From assembly GCF_003664035.1 (NCBI RefSeq), contig NZ_RCCK01000010.1, positions 744,001 to 808,000 on the forward strand: 64,000 nucleotides of DNA, read 5' to 3'. Shown here in pieces: positions 41,717 through 50,095 of this stretch (the first letter of the stretch is position 1; each line of letters begins with the position of its first letter). Under the pieces are notes generated by a model. The model was given only the letters and a program-made list of their open reading frames with translations. It made no database searches and had not been told where the DNA came from. The DNA is from Pedobacter alluvionis (GTDB taxonomy: Bacteria; Bacteroidota; Bacteroidia; Sphingobacteriales; Sphingobacteriaceae). A program made the translations under genes and the position numbers.

Positions 41717-42043
41717 ATTTTTTGTTTATATTTTTTTGGAAAGCTGAAGCAGTGCTTTATCGGAAACTGCAGTCCGGCTATCCATTAAATTTCGTTAATG
41801 TTGGTGCTAAATTAAAGCAAGTTCACCGAAATATCATTGCTATCAGGTTTATTTTAAACGTTAGCAACTTTTGGCAAAATAGCAAAGGGCATAAAATTAT
41901 ACTATTGCCGGGCTCCTTAAATAGTACCGCTAACCTTTCTTAATAAACGGGATAGTAGTGGCAGCCTCAGATTTTTTCAATCTGAGCTATAGCGTATAGC
42001 CCGGCTAACATTAAAATATACCACTGTCATTGCTTTTCCAATC
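41717..42043. repeat. diverged family A repeats
   Basis: Contains AATAAACGGGATAGTAGTGG...ATAGCGTATAGCCCGGCT (41941-42008), with a hairpin CTCAGATT-tttt-caa-TCTGAG inside, and a GCAGTCCGGCTATCCATTAAA fragment near 41768. Nothing else supported. Confidence 0.5.
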
Positions 42044-42760
42044 CTATTTCACTAACTCCTGCAGTTGTTTCGCGTTACGTAATGCTCCAACTCCCCAGGT
42101 ATTATTAAAATAAACAAAAACTTCAGTAACACCGTCTTTAATCTGATTTTTGAAGTCCGTAATTGTATTTATTTCATATTCAGATTTATATAATACAGGC
42201 TTACCGTGAAAACGGTAATAAACAGTTGCTGTATTTTGAATTACATTATCGGGTAGGGCAGATGGATAGCTTTGTCCGCTGAAGGTGATCTTATTTTTAT
42301 TCAGTTTTCTATAAACTCCTTCATCAAACCAACTGGTGTGCCGAAATTCTACTACATTGTTAAACGCTGGTCTTAAATTTTCGATCAATAGATTTAACCT
42401 TTCAGCACTATAATCGAACTTCGGTGGGAACTGAAAAAGCACACAGCCCAATTTTTCCTTTAGTCCGGTTTGAATAGCCTCGTAAAAATCGTTGATAAGT
42501 TGCTCGCATTCATTCAACTGCTTGTAGTGTGTAATTAAACGCGGTGCCTTAATCGTAAACAAAAAATCGTCAGGACTTTCGTTGTACCATTTATCGAACG
42601 ATTTTTGCGTTGGCATTTTATAAAAAATAGAATTAATCTCTATTGTATTAAAATGCTCGCAATAATACTTAAACCAATCTTTTTGTGCTAAACCTTTAGG
42701 ATAGAAAACTTCTTTCCATTCGCGGTAATAGAAACCTGAACAACCAATTCTCCATTTCAT
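42044..42760 (-). CDS. DUF72 family protein
   Basis: A 238-residue TIM-barrel-like DUF72 protein: WRIGCSGFYYREWKEVFYPKGLAQKDWFKYYCEHFNTIEINSIFYKMP at the start, VEFRHTSWFD (about residue 140), YYRFHGK and VYFNNTWGVGALRNAKQL at the end. The family (YecE-like) is widespread, of unknown function, possibly a nuclease or isomerase relative. Stands alone. Confidence 0.88.
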   Translation of the reverse strand: MKWRIGCSGFYYREWKEVFYPKGLAQKDWFKYYCEHFNTIEINSIFYKMPTQKSFDKWYNESPDDFLFTIKAPRLITHYKQLNECEQLINDFYEAIQTGLKEKLGCVLFQFPPKFDYSAERLNLLIENLRPAFNNVVEFRHTSWFDEGVYRKLNKNKITFSGQSYPSALPDNVIQNTATVYYRFHGKPVLYKSEYEINTITDFKNQIKDGVTEVFVYFNNTWGVGALRNAKQLQELVK

Positions 42761-42864
42761 GCATAGAAAACAGGTTATAAAGGGAAAGGTTTATCATCTG
42801 TTATAGATTGCACTGAAAATAATCAACGAGATACCAATGTAACCTGATAGTTTTGTCCGTGGTG

Positions 42865-42946
42865 TCAGATGTTACCATCTGATACGGTGAAAAATCAATT
42901 ATCCATTTTATTTATATGGTTTTTATAGTCAGATGGTAACATCTGA
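42865..42946. repeat. nested inverted repeats TCAGATG..CATCTGA
   Basis: TCAGATGTTACCATCTGA (42865-42882) and its exact reverse complement TCAGATGGTAACATCTGA (42929-42946). Each is itself a hairpin with 7-bp arms and a 4-nt loop, so either two small hairpins or one long stem can form. Confidence 0.9.
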
Positions 42947-42986
42947 CTTCACAAAATCGGATCAGCATGACGATTTGCTGTAAAGC

Positions 42987-43018
42987 AAAAAACCGATACT
43001 TGCGGCACCGGTTTTTTA
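42987..43018 (-). terminator. terminator of the dnaJ operon
   Basis: AAAAAACCG / CGGTTTTTT, 9-bp stem with a 13-nt loop and T-runs on both strands, directly after the dnaJ stop. Confidence 0.8.
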
Positions 43019-43033
43019 ATCTATATTTATTAA

Positions 43034-44197
43034 TTACTCGAAGTATTCTTTCATTCTTTCGAAGAAACTCTTATCATTTTTACCCGGTTGAGGCTTAAAG
43101 TTCGGGGATTCACGTAATTTCTCTAAAGCATTACGTTCGTCGCTACTTAAAGCTTTTGGGGTCCAAATGTTGATATGAATAATTTCATCACCTCTATGGT
43201 AAGAATTAACTTCTGGCAAACCTTTACCTTTTAATCGTAATAACTTTCCACTTTGGGTACCTGGTTCGATTTTAATTTTGGCTTTACCATCAATGGTTGG
43301 CACTTCGATGCTCATCCCTAAAGCAGCATCAACAAAGCTTAAATGTAAATCGTAAACAATATTATTTCCTTCACGTTTTAATGTTTCGTGAGGTGTTTCT
43401 TCAATTAAGATAATTAAATCGCCGGGGATGCCGCCATTAGGTGCTGCATTTCCTTTGCCACTCATGCTTAATTGCATACCTTCACTTACGCCTGCCGGAA
43501 TATTGATGGTAATGGTTTCTTCACCACGTACAACACCATCTCCATGACAAACATTACATTTAGCGGTAATTTGTTGACCACTACCGTTACAGGTAGGGCA
43601 GGTAGATGCCGTCTGCATCTGGCCCAAAATCGTATTGGTTACTCTACGCACCTGGCCGCTGCCACCGCAGGTACCACAGGTACTTACCGATGATTTATCT
43701 TTTGCGCCAGAGCCGTCGCAGGTTTTACAAACGATTAGTTTATTAACCTTGATTTTCTTTTCGGCACCATGTGCAATTTCTTCAAGTGTTAATTTAACCT
43801 TTATACGTAGGTTAGTGCCTTTTGCAACACGACGACCGCCACGTTGCTGACCGCCACCACCACCGCCAAAAAAACTTTCGAAAGGATTGTGACCACCAAA
43901 TACATCGCCGAAATTGCTGAAAATATCGTCCATGTTCATTCCGCCACCGCCATAACCGCCGCCACTCGCGCCTCCAACACCAGCATGACCATATTGGTCA
44001 TAACGTTGTTTTTTCTCGGGACTGCTTAAAATTTCGTAAGCTTCAGCAGCTTCCTTAAATTTATCTTCAGCAGCTTTATCGCCAGGATTTTTATCCGGGT
44101 GATATTTAATCGCCATCTTGCGATAAGCTTTTTTTATCTCATCGGCGGCTGCGCCCCTGGTTACGCCTAATACGTCGTAATAATCTCTTTTACTCAT
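43034..44197 (-). CDS. dnaJ: chaperone DnaJ
   Basis: A 387-residue type I DnaJ: J domain (residues 1-70, HPD at [10 protein letters not shown]), Gly/Phe-rich linker (about 75-125), four CxxCxGxG zinc repeats ([32 protein letters not shown]; about 165-235) and two C-terminal substrate domains. It is the co-chaperone for DnaK. dnaK itself is not in the window; grpE is 90 nt upstream. Confidence 0.97.
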   Translation of the reverse strand: MSKRDYYDVLGVTRGAAADEIKKAYRKMAIKYHPDKNPGDKAAEDKFKEAAEAYEILSSPEKKQRYDQYGHAGVGGASGGGYGGGGMNMDDIFSNFGDVFGGHNPFESFFGGGGGGQQRGGRRVAKGTNLRIKVKLTLEEIAHGAEKKIKVNKLIVCKTCDGSGAKDKSSVSTCGTCGGSGQVRRVTNTILGQMQTASTCPTCNGSGQQITAKCNVCHGDGVVRGEETITINIPAGVSEGMQLSMSGKGNAAPNGGIPGDLIILIEETPHETLKREGNNIVYDLHLSFVDAALGMSIEVPTIDGKAKIKIEPGTQSGKLLRLKGKGLPEVNSYHRGDEIIHINIWTPKALSSDERNALEKLRESPNFKPQPGKNDKSFFERMKEYFE

Positions 44198-44207
44198 CTT
44201 TATTTAT

Positions 44208-44285
44208 AAAATGATTGAATGATTGAGTGATGGAATGAAAGAATATCAATTCAATCATTCAAAATTCAATCATTCAATAATTATT
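44208..44285. repeat. 'ATTCAATCATTCAA' repeat between grpE and dnaJ
   Basis: Imperfect units of ATTGAATGATTGA / TCAATCATTCAA, several of them inverted. TCAATCATTCAATAATTA here is shared exactly with the ccmB-ccmC spacer (about 24590-24607). Confidence 0.7.
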
Positions 44286-44287
44286 TC

Positions 44288-44869
44288 TTACGCCCCAACT
44301 ACAACTTTAGCAAAGCGGATTACATTATCATTTAAGGTATAACCTTTTTCCACCTCATCGATCACTTTCCCTTTAAGGTCTTCGCTAGGAGCAGGGATAT
44401 TGGTAATTGCTTCGTGGAAATCGGTATTAAAAGGTTGGTTAATGCTTTCTACATCTTTCAAACCTTTTTGCGCCAAGGTGTTTTTCAGTTTTGTGCTTAC
44501 CAATAATATACCTTCTTTAACCGGAGCTACCTCAGTAGCCGTTTCCATTGCTTTTAATGCACGGTTAAAATCATCTAAAACAGGTAAAAGTGAAACAATT
44601 ACATCCTTACCGGCAGTTTGCAATAATTCTACACGTTCTTTTTGTGTACGACGTTTATAGTTATCGAACTCAGCGTATAAACGTAAATATTTGTCATTAA
44701 GTTGCTGAACTTCCGCTTGCAATTTTTCTTCTGCAGATAATTCAGTTGCCTGCTCAGTTTCAACTGCAGGGGCATCAGTATTCTCTACATTCTCAGCAGT
44801 ATTTTCTGATGTATTTTCAGGATTCATTATATTTTCTTCTTTATCGTTATTTTTCTTCTTATTAAACAT
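44288..44869 (-). CDS. grpE: nucleotide exchange factor GrpE
   Basis: A 193-residue protein: acidic disordered N-terminus (NTSENTAENVENTDAPAVE), long coiled coil (about 45-110) with LYAEFDNYKRRTQKERVELL, and a C-terminal beta domain (VPSEDLKGKVIDEVEKGYTLNDNVIRFAKVVVG-like). GrpE releases ADP from DnaK. Same strand as dnaJ, 90 nt apart. A small acidic start variant (Met at residue 15) is possible. Confidence 0.93.
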   Translation of the reverse strand: MFNKKKNNDKEENIMNPENTSENTAENVENTDAPAVETEQATELSAEEKLQAEVQQLNDKYLRLYAEFDNYKRRTQKERVELLQTAGKDVIVSLLPVLDDFNRALKAMETATEVAPVKEGILLVSTKLKNTLAQKGLKDVESINQPFNTDFHEAITNIPAPSEDLKGKVIDEVEKGYTLNDNVIRFAKVVVGA

Positions 44870-44997
44870 AATACCGGGCTGAATTTTTTTGTGTTAATCT
44901 CAACTATTTTGCCATAAACGGAAATCAGCCAAGCTGTCAGATTTATTTGTATTTATCTGAACAGATTGGCTGATTAGCTGACGGATGTCAGAATTTT
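44870..44997. repeat. hairpin-forming spacer before grpE
   Basis: TCAGCCAAGCTGTCAGAT and ATCTGAACAGATTGGCTGA form an imperfect inverted repeat around 44926-44974, between the grpE start and the ftsE stop. It may be a terminator-like hairpin without a strong T-run. Confidence 0.45.
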
Positions 44998-45681
44998 TTA
45001 TACAATTTGTGCATCTTCGTGCACAACTCCATTCTCACATTTAATAATGCGCGAGGGGAAAGTTCGGATGATGTGGTAATCGTGCGTAGCCATTAATACC
45101 GCAGTTCCGGCCTGGCTGATTTGTTTTAGAAGGGTTACTATTTCTTCTGATGTTTCCGGGTCTAAATTCCCGGTAGGCTCATCAGCCAGGATTATTTCCG
45201 GATCGTTTAACAAAGCCCTTGCAATAACAATACGTTGCTGCTCGCCTCCGGAAATTTCGTGTGGCATTTTTTTTATTTTAGAACGTAAACCAACTTTGTC
45301 TAAAACATCTTTAATACGCTCGTTAATTAGTTTTTCATCTTTCCAGCCTGTTGCCTTAAGCACAAATTCAAGGTTTTTTTCGATAGTCCTATCAGTAAGT
45401 AATTGAAAATCCTGAAAAACTACACCCAATTTACGGCGTAAAAACGGAACCTGACTTTCTTTTAGGTTTTTAAGGTCGAAACCGGCAATATTGCCTTCAC
45501 CATTGCCAATATGTAAGTCGCCATATAATATTTTAAGCAAACTGCTCTTACCTGAACCTGTTTGACCAATAAGGAATACAAATTCATCTTTTTCGATATG
45601 TAAATTTACGTTTGAGAGCACTAAATGTTTCTGCTGAAAAACATCAACATTACTTAAATGAATTACTGAGTTGCCTGCCAT
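44998..45681 (-). CDS. ftsE: cell division ABC ATPase FtsE
   Basis: A 227-residue ABC ATPase: Walker A LIGQTGSGKSSLLKI, Q-loop LGVVFQDFQLL, signature ISGGEQQRIVIARALLNDPEIILADEP (Walker B and C) and the H-loop MATHDYHII. The sequence matches FtsE, partner of FtsX in septal peptidoglycan hydrolase control. ftsX is not adjacent, unlike in many bacteria. The ATG at 45681 is chosen; the longer frame (to 45759) overlaps the upstream gene. It starts 1 nt after that gene's stop. Confidence 0.87.
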   Translation of the reverse strand: MAGNSVIHLSNVDVFQQKHLVLSNVNLHIEKDEFVFLIGQTGSGKSSLLKILYGDLHIGNGEGNIAGFDLKNLKESQVPFLRRKLGVVFQDFQLLTDRTIEKNLEFVLKATGWKDEKLINERIKDVLDKVGLRSKIKKMPHEISGGEQQRIVIARALLNDPEIILADEPTGNLDPETSEEIVTLLKQISQAGTAVLMATHDYHIIRTFPSRIIKCENGVVHEDAQIV

Positions 45682-45682
45682 A

Positions 45683-45886
45683 TTATATTTCCAATTTTGC
45701 AATCTGCCCGAAAGGCAAATCTTTAACCATTTCCATAATGTAATCTTGCTTGTCGCCAAGTCCGAGCTTTTCCAGCGATTTATCAGGTCTGTCTACCCTA
45801 AAATAAGCTAAAAGTGTAAACTTGTCATCTCTCAACTGCACGTAATCTGGAATTTTGGCTATGCCTTTAACTTTAACGATATACAT
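45683..45886 (-). CDS. conserved small protein upstream of ftsE
   Basis: A 67-residue cytoplasmic protein, MYIVKVKGIAKIPDYVQLRDDKF...DKQDYIMEMVKDLPFGQIAKLEI, basic N-terminal half and acidic C-terminal half. It lies 1 nt before ftsE on the same strand and probably forms a two-gene operon with it. The ATG at 45886 is 6 nt from the -7 box of a near-perfect promoter. No family name is known to me. Confidence 0.75.
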   Translation of the reverse strand: MYIVKVKGIAKIPDYVQLRDDKFTLLAYFRVDRPDKSLEKLGLGDKQDYIMEMVKDLPFGQIAKLEI

Positions 45887-45892
45887 TGTGTC

Positions 45893-45923
45893 CAAAAATA
45901 GCTATTTAAGCTGAAAGCCCAAA
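45893..45923 (-). promoter_or_regulatory. near-perfect Bacteroidota promoter of the 67-aa-ftsE operon
   Basis: On the minus strand: TTTG, 19 nt, TATTTTTG, then 6 nt to the ATG. It matches the TTTG-N19-TAnnTTTG consensus exactly, and makes a leaderless or near-leaderless mRNA likely. Confidence 0.8.
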
Positions 45924-45954
45924 GGAGAAAGCTGAAAGACTAAAGTTGAGAAAT

Positions 45955-46971
45955 TCAATTAAGGTTGTTTAAGAACTCAATCGTATTCACATTATCGGCA
46001 TAATCCCAAAGTTTCGGGTGCTGACTTTGGCCAAAACCAAAAGTGTTAAAGCTTAACGGTGCTTTAGTAATAATGCATTGAATATTTTCTGATTTATCTT
46101 TTAACTTTTTTTCTACCTCTTGCAGATTATCATATTCTTCGTAAAAAATCACCGCTAAGGGAGAGGTTAAGCTCTCATCTTCTTTTAACAACAAAAAGCC
46201 ATTGTCGAAGTGTTTAGCCGCATTAACAAGGTAAATAGATTTGCTATAATCGTAATTGTTATTGTATTTAAAATGGTTGATAATAGGCTGGAAACTTTCT
46301 ATCCCTTCGTAAAAATTGGCGATATCATAACCTTTAGGGAAATAAAGTTTAGAAACGTTTCTGCAACCCAAACCAAAATAATCAAAAATATCATTGCCAA
46401 GGTGTTGAATATCTTCAAAACTTTCGGTACCATCTAAAACCGCCACGCTGTTTCTGTTTTTACGGATGATATTTGGAACTTTACTAAAATAATAATCAAA
46501 ATAACGGGATGAATTGTTGCTGCCAGTAGCAATAACAGCGTCAAAATCTTTTAAGCGCTCTACATATTCTATTTGACCTTCAAAAGCGGGCTCTATTTTA
46601 ATCAGTTCAGCAATTACAGCTTTAATCAATTGATCATCAGCTGAAGAAAGTTTAATCAGTGCAATGTTTCCAGTAGCCAATACACTTAAAATATCATGTA
46701 AACCCACCAATGGGATGTTGCCCGCCAGGATTAAACCCACCTTTTTTGGCGATGTACTAAACTTAACCGATTTGAACCAAATGGTCAAATCTGCCTCATT
46801 TAACATCTTGGCGAAAGATAAAATAGATTTTTTTATATTTTCAGCAGTAAACCATGCATTTGTACTTTCAGCACTATAAAACGCATTTCCTAGTATGTCA
46901 GTAGGCTTTGTAAGCAATAAGCCTAGTTTGTTAAACGCGATTATTATTTTTTCTTGAGTTAATGCTGACAT
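45955..46971 (-). CDS. LuxC-family acyl-CoA reductase
   Basis: A 338-residue protein of the acyl-CoA/acyl-protein reductase family: VGLILAGNIPLVGLHDILSVLATGN (residues about 77-101), FDYFGLGCRNVSKLYFPKGYD with the likely catalytic Cys, and FGFGQSQHPKLWDYADNVNTIEFL at the end. It would reduce an acyl thioester to an aldehyde with NAD(P)H. It is divergent from a 4Fe-4S ferredoxin gene (80-nt spacer), a pairing often seen in Bacteroidota. Substrate unknown. Confidence 0.85.
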   Translation of the reverse strand: MSALTQEKIIIAFNKLGLLLTKPTDILGNAFYSAESTNAWFTAENIKKSILSFAKMLNEADLTIWFKSVKFSTSPKKVGLILAGNIPLVGLHDILSVLATGNIALIKLSSADDQLIKAVIAELIKIEPAFEGQIEYVERLKDFDAVIATGSNNSSRYFDYYFSKVPNIIRKNRNSVAVLDGTESFEDIQHLGNDIFDYFGLGCRNVSKLYFPKGYDIANFYEGIESFQPIINHFKYNNNYDYSKSIYLVNAAKHFDNGFLLLKEDESLTSPLAVIFYEEYDNLQEVEKKLKDKSENIQCIITKAPLSFNTFGFGQSQHPKLWDYADNVNTIEFLNNLN

Positions 46972-47001
46972 ATTTAGAATTATTATTAAATGATTATATC
47001 T

Positions 47002-47009
47002 TATATTTG
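47002..47009 (+). promoter_or_regulatory. -7 box of the 4Fe-4S ferredoxin gene
   Basis: TATATTTG, 41 nt before the ATG at 47051. Confidence 0.4.
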
Positions 47010-47050
47010 CAAGCGCAAAGGTAAACTAAGCAAAAGAATTAGACGAAAAC

Positions 47051-47401
47051 ATGGCGATTAAAATAACAGATGAGTGTATAAATTGTGGGGCTTGCGAACC
47101 GGAATGTCCAAATAACGCAATTTACGATGCCGGTACTGCATGGCGTTTTTCTGATGGTACTAATTTAAATGGTATCATTGATTTTGGTAATCAACAAATC
47201 GAAGCAGACGCTGCCCAGGAAGCAGTTTCGGATGAAGTGTATTATATTGTATCCGATAAATGTACAGAGTGTAAGGGCTTTCATGACGAGCCTCAGTGTG
47301 CGGCAGTTTGCCCGGTTGATTGTTGCGTAGATGACGAAGATATCCGCGAAACGGAAGAAGAATTATTGGCTAAGAAAGCCTGGTTACACCAGGAAGGATA
47401 A
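47051..47401 (+). CDS. 4Fe-4S dicluster ferredoxin
   Basis: A 116-residue ferredoxin: CINCGACEPECPNNAIY for the first cluster and CTECKGFHDEPQCAAVCPVDCC for the second, with a long acidic insert between them. The insert between the two cluster motifs is usual in this Alvin-like group (long spacing). It likely carries low-potential electrons. A terminator follows at 47419. Confidence 0.92.
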   Translation: MAIKITDECINCGACEPECPNNAIYDAGTAWRFSDGTNLNGIIDFGNQQIEADAAQEAVSDEVYYIVSDKCTECKGFHDEPQCAAVCPVDCCVDDEDIRETEEELLAKKAWLHQEG

Positions 47402-47418
47402 GCTTATATTATATATTT

Positions 47419-47456
47419 AACTAGAAAAGTCTCACATAAGTGGGACTTTTTTAGTT
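47419..47456 (+). terminator. terminator of the 4Fe-4S ferredoxin gene
   Basis: AACTA-AAAAGTCTCAC / GTGGGACTTTT-TAGTT, an 11-bp stem with one G-T pair, and T-run inside. Confidence 0.8.
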
Positions 47457-47489
47457 AAAAAAAGTTTTTTATAGACCAAAAGTATAATC

Positions 47490-47921
47490 ATGATCAATAA
47501 AATTACAATAGTTCCTTGTGGAAAGGAGAGTGTAAGCAAAATTGTTGATGGAATTAATCAATATAACTTAGGCAGGGTTCCTGCTCTTTCAGATATATGG
47601 ACACCATTGGAATATATGGCTAAAAATGAAAATGGAGAAGAAATAGGAGGGGTTTTAGCGGGTATAGGTTATTGGAATGGGTTAGAAATCAATATTCTTT
47701 GGGTAAAAGATGAATATAGAAAGAAAGGAATAGGCACCCAAATTTTAAAATATGTTGAAGACGTTGCAAAAGCAAAAGGAGCAACAGTTGCTATGCTTGA
47801 TACTTTTGACTTTCAGGCAGAAGAGTTTTATTTAAAAAACGGATATATGCCAATTGGAGAAATACCAAACTTTCCTGAAGGGCATAAAAGAATTTACTTT
47901 TCGAAAAGATTAGACCTTTAA
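47490..47921 (+). CDS. GNAT-family N-acetyltransferase
   Basis: A 143-residue GNAT fold protein: WVKDEYRKKGIGTQILKYVEDVAKAKGA contains the acetyl-CoA loop (R-x2-G-I-G-T) and LDTFDFQAEEFYLKNGYMPIGEIPNFPEGHKRIYFSKRL the second half. No signal peptide. The DNA is more AT-rich than its neighbours, hinting at acquisition. The acetyl acceptor is unknown. Confidence 0.87.
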   Translation: MINKITIVPCGKESVSKIVDGINQYNLGRVPALSDIWTPLEYMAKNENGEEIGGVLAGIGYWNGLEINILWVKDEYRKKGIGTQILKYVEDVAKAKGATVAMLDTFDFQAEEFYLKNGYMPIGEIPNFPEGHKRIYFSKRLDL

Positions 47922-47978
47922 ATTAGTGTCTGATATATCTTCTGAAAACTATTATTACGGTCTTCAGTTTCCCCCAAA

Positions 47979-48431
47979 CTAATCAACATCGAATTTATTA
48001 GGGATAATCAGCACCGGACAAGCCGATTTTCTCGCTACGTGTTCGGCAACGCTTCCCATTAAAAAATGATATAATCCTGTCCGGCCGTAAGTGCCTATTA
48101 CAATTAAATCAGAACCCCACTCGTCTGATTGCTGGATAATGCCATGTGCAGCAGTATCAATAATGCTTAAATAGGTGGTTTTTATGCCTTTTCCGTATTT
48201 TGTCTCCATTTCTTTCAATAAGATATGGCTATTTTCTTCGCTGTTATCGTAGGTCTCTAAAAACACTGGCGCAAGCGTTAAATCGGGGTTTACATTGGCT
48301 GGGATAGGTTCGATAATATTTACGAGTGCTACTTCTGCTCCAAATTTTTCAGCCATGTCGTAACCGGCTTTTGCAGCTTTTTCTGAGCAGGTGCTATTAT
48401 CAACGGCAATTAATATTTTTTTAAAATTCAT
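47979..48431 (-). CDS. universal stress protein (single domain)
   Basis: A 150-residue UspA protein: ILIAVDNSTCSEKAAKAGYDMAEKF and the ATP-loop LIVIGTYGRTGLYHFLMGSVAEHVARKSACPVLII (G-x2-G-x9-G-S). It differs from the tandem Usp at 37616 in having the full nucleotide loop, so it can probably bind ATP. Confidence 0.9.
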   Translation of the reverse strand: MNFKKILIAVDNSTCSEKAAKAGYDMAEKFGAEVALVNIIEPIPANVNPDLTLAPVFLETYDNSEENSHILLKEMETKYGKGIKTTYLSIIDTAAHGIIQQSDEWGSDLIVIGTYGRTGLYHFLMGSVAEHVARKSACPVLIIPNKFDVD

Positions 48432-48541
48432 GGCGCGTATATTTAAAAATTGATGATTATAAAAATAACAAATTTGTATGCAAAATGTTAGGCAATGGAT
48501 GTATTTTATTAGTTTTACAATAGTTTAACGAGCAAGTTTAA

Positions 48542-49327
48542 ATGGAAAATCAATACGGTATTTGTAGGGTTGCTGTGGCGCCTTTAAGAGCTGATGCATC
48601 AGATAAAGCAGAAATTGTTTCGCAACTTTTATTCGGCGATCACGTAGAAATTATTCAGAAGGAAGACCGGTGGTGGTTGATTCAGAATGGTTATGATGGT
48701 TATGAAGGCTGGATGGATTTCAGGCAATTGGCACCGATTACCCAAAATCAGTTTACAGAAATGCACGATTGTAAATTACTTGCCCCACTCAGCTTTAATA
48801 ATGTGTTAACCGCGGTGGATGGAAGTTCTTATCATTTAAGTCCGGCCAGTAACCTTCCTTTTTTAAAAGACGGTTTTTGTTATGCAGGTGAAGAAAAGTT
48901 TAAACTGAATTTCGAAGCATACAATAATAGCGCTGTAAATTTTACGGATAGGGTTAGTGAAACGGCCAAATTTTTTCAAAATATCCCATATTTATGGGGA
49001 GGCAGGCATTTATTTGGTTTAGATTGCTCTGGTTTTGTACAAACCGTATTTAAAATGTTGGGAATCAAACTAAATCGTGATGCCTCACAACAAGCCGAAC
49101 AAGGTGAACTGGTAGGTTTTCTGGCTGAGTGCAAAGCTGGCGATGTTGCCTTTTTTGATAACGATGAAGGCAGGATCACTCACGTTGGCATTATGCTGAG
49201 CCCAAATGAAATCATCCATTCATCAGCAAAAGTAAAAATCGATCCAATTGATGATCAGGGAATTTTTAATAAAGAACTGGGGAAATATTCGCATAAATTG
49301 AGAATTATTAAGCGATTTGTGGAATAG
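48542..49327 (+). CDS. SH3 + NlpC/P60 endopeptidase (C40)
   Basis: A 261-residue protein: an N-terminal SH3-like domain (GICRVAVAPLRADASDKAEIVSQLLFGDHVEI), then an NlpC/P60 catalytic domain with WGGRHLFGLDCSGFVQTVF (catalytic Cys, about residue 163), KAGDVAFFD and HVGIML (His). It has no obvious signal peptide. It likely cleaves a peptidoglycan peptide stem, e.g. gamma-glutamyl to DAP; location may be cytoplasmic (muropeptide recycling). Confidence 0.87.
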   Translation: MENQYGICRVAVAPLRADASDKAEIVSQLLFGDHVEIIQKEDRWWLIQNGYDGYEGWMDFRQLAPITQNQFTEMHDCKLLAPLSFNNVLTAVDGSSYHLSPASNLPFLKDGFCYAGEEKFKLNFEAYNNSAVNFTDRVSETAKFFQNIPYLWGGRHLFGLDCSGFVQTVFKMLGIKLNRDASQQAEQGELVGFLAECKAGDVAFFDNDEGRITHVGIMLSPNEIIHSSAKVKIDPIDDQGIFNKELGKYSHKLRIIKRFVE

Positions 49328-49333
49328 TAGTCA

Positions 49334-49365
49334 AAAATGTATCCTATATAAAAGATACATTTTTT
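49334..49365 (+). terminator. hairpin with T-run abutting the next start codon
   Basis: AAAATGTATC / GATACATTTT, 10-bp stem with 10-nt loop, ends exactly before the ATG at 49366. It can act as terminator for the C40 gene or hide the start region of the next. Confidence 0.75.
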
Positions 49366-50088
49366 ATGCCATCTAAGTTTAAAATCCAGATCTCTAAACC
49401 TTGCCATGAAGAATGGGAGGGCATGCAAACCAATTTAAATGGTAAATTTTGCGGTTCCTGCCAAAAAACTGTAATAGACTTTACTTGCTTCACAGATGCA
49501 GCGCTGAAACATTGGTTTAATGAAAATCAGGGAAATAGTTGTGGGAGATTTAAACCTGAGCAGCTTGATCGTTTAATTCATGTGAAATCGGATTTTACAA
49601 CTAGCCGATTTAAACATAGCCTGGTTGCCGCATCATTATTAGCATTGCTAAGCTTTCCAAAATTGGTTAATGCAAATATTTCTTCCTCGTACCCAACCTT
49701 CCAGACCGATAATAAAAAATCTTTAAAAGAGGATATTTTAGAAGGAAATTCTGAAGACGGATTTGTTACGGTACAAGGCAAGATTATCGATGGGGATGAT
49801 AAACTCCCAATTATAGGTGCAACTGTAATGATAAAAGGCTCGAAAATTACAACGGTTACAGATCGAAATGGAAAATTCGAGTTTAAGCTGAATAGAAAGG
49901 AATTTAAGAAGAAGATTTTCCTGGATTTAAGATATATTGGCTATGAAACTAAACATGTAAAAGTAAAGCTGGTGAGAGATGAAGTTATTTTTATAAAAAT
50001 GAAGATGGATAGTTATGTTTTAGGAGGATTGGCCATTATTAAGCAACCTACATTTTTAGAGCGAATAAGTCAATTGTTAAATGGCTAG
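49366..50088 (+). CDS. Cys-rich N-terminus + CarboxypepD_reg-like membrane protein (paralogue 2)
   Basis: A 240-residue protein with the same layout as 39615-40307: Cys-rich module (ISKPCHEEWEGM, GKFCGSCQKTVIDFTCFTDAA, CGRFKPEQLDRL), a membrane helix (HSLVAASLLALLSFP, about 85-100), a disordered linker and a CarboxypepD_reg-like domain (VQGKIIDGDDKLPIIGATVMIKG..TVTDRNGKFEFKL). The N-terminal module is probably cytoplasmic and the beta domain periplasmic. No nearby gene explains its role. Confidence 0.6.
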   Translation: MPSKFKIQISKPCHEEWEGMQTNLNGKFCGSCQKTVIDFTCFTDAALKHWFNENQGNSCGRFKPEQLDRLIHVKSDFTTSRFKHSLVAASLLALLSFPKLVNANISSSYPTFQTDNKKSLKEDILEGNSEDGFVTVQGKIIDGDDKLPIIGATVMIKGSKITTVTDRNGKFEFKLNRKEFKKKIFLDLRYIGYETKHVKVKLVRDEVIFIKMKMDSYVLGGLAIIKQPTFLERISQLLNG

Positions 50089-50095
50089 GTTAAAC

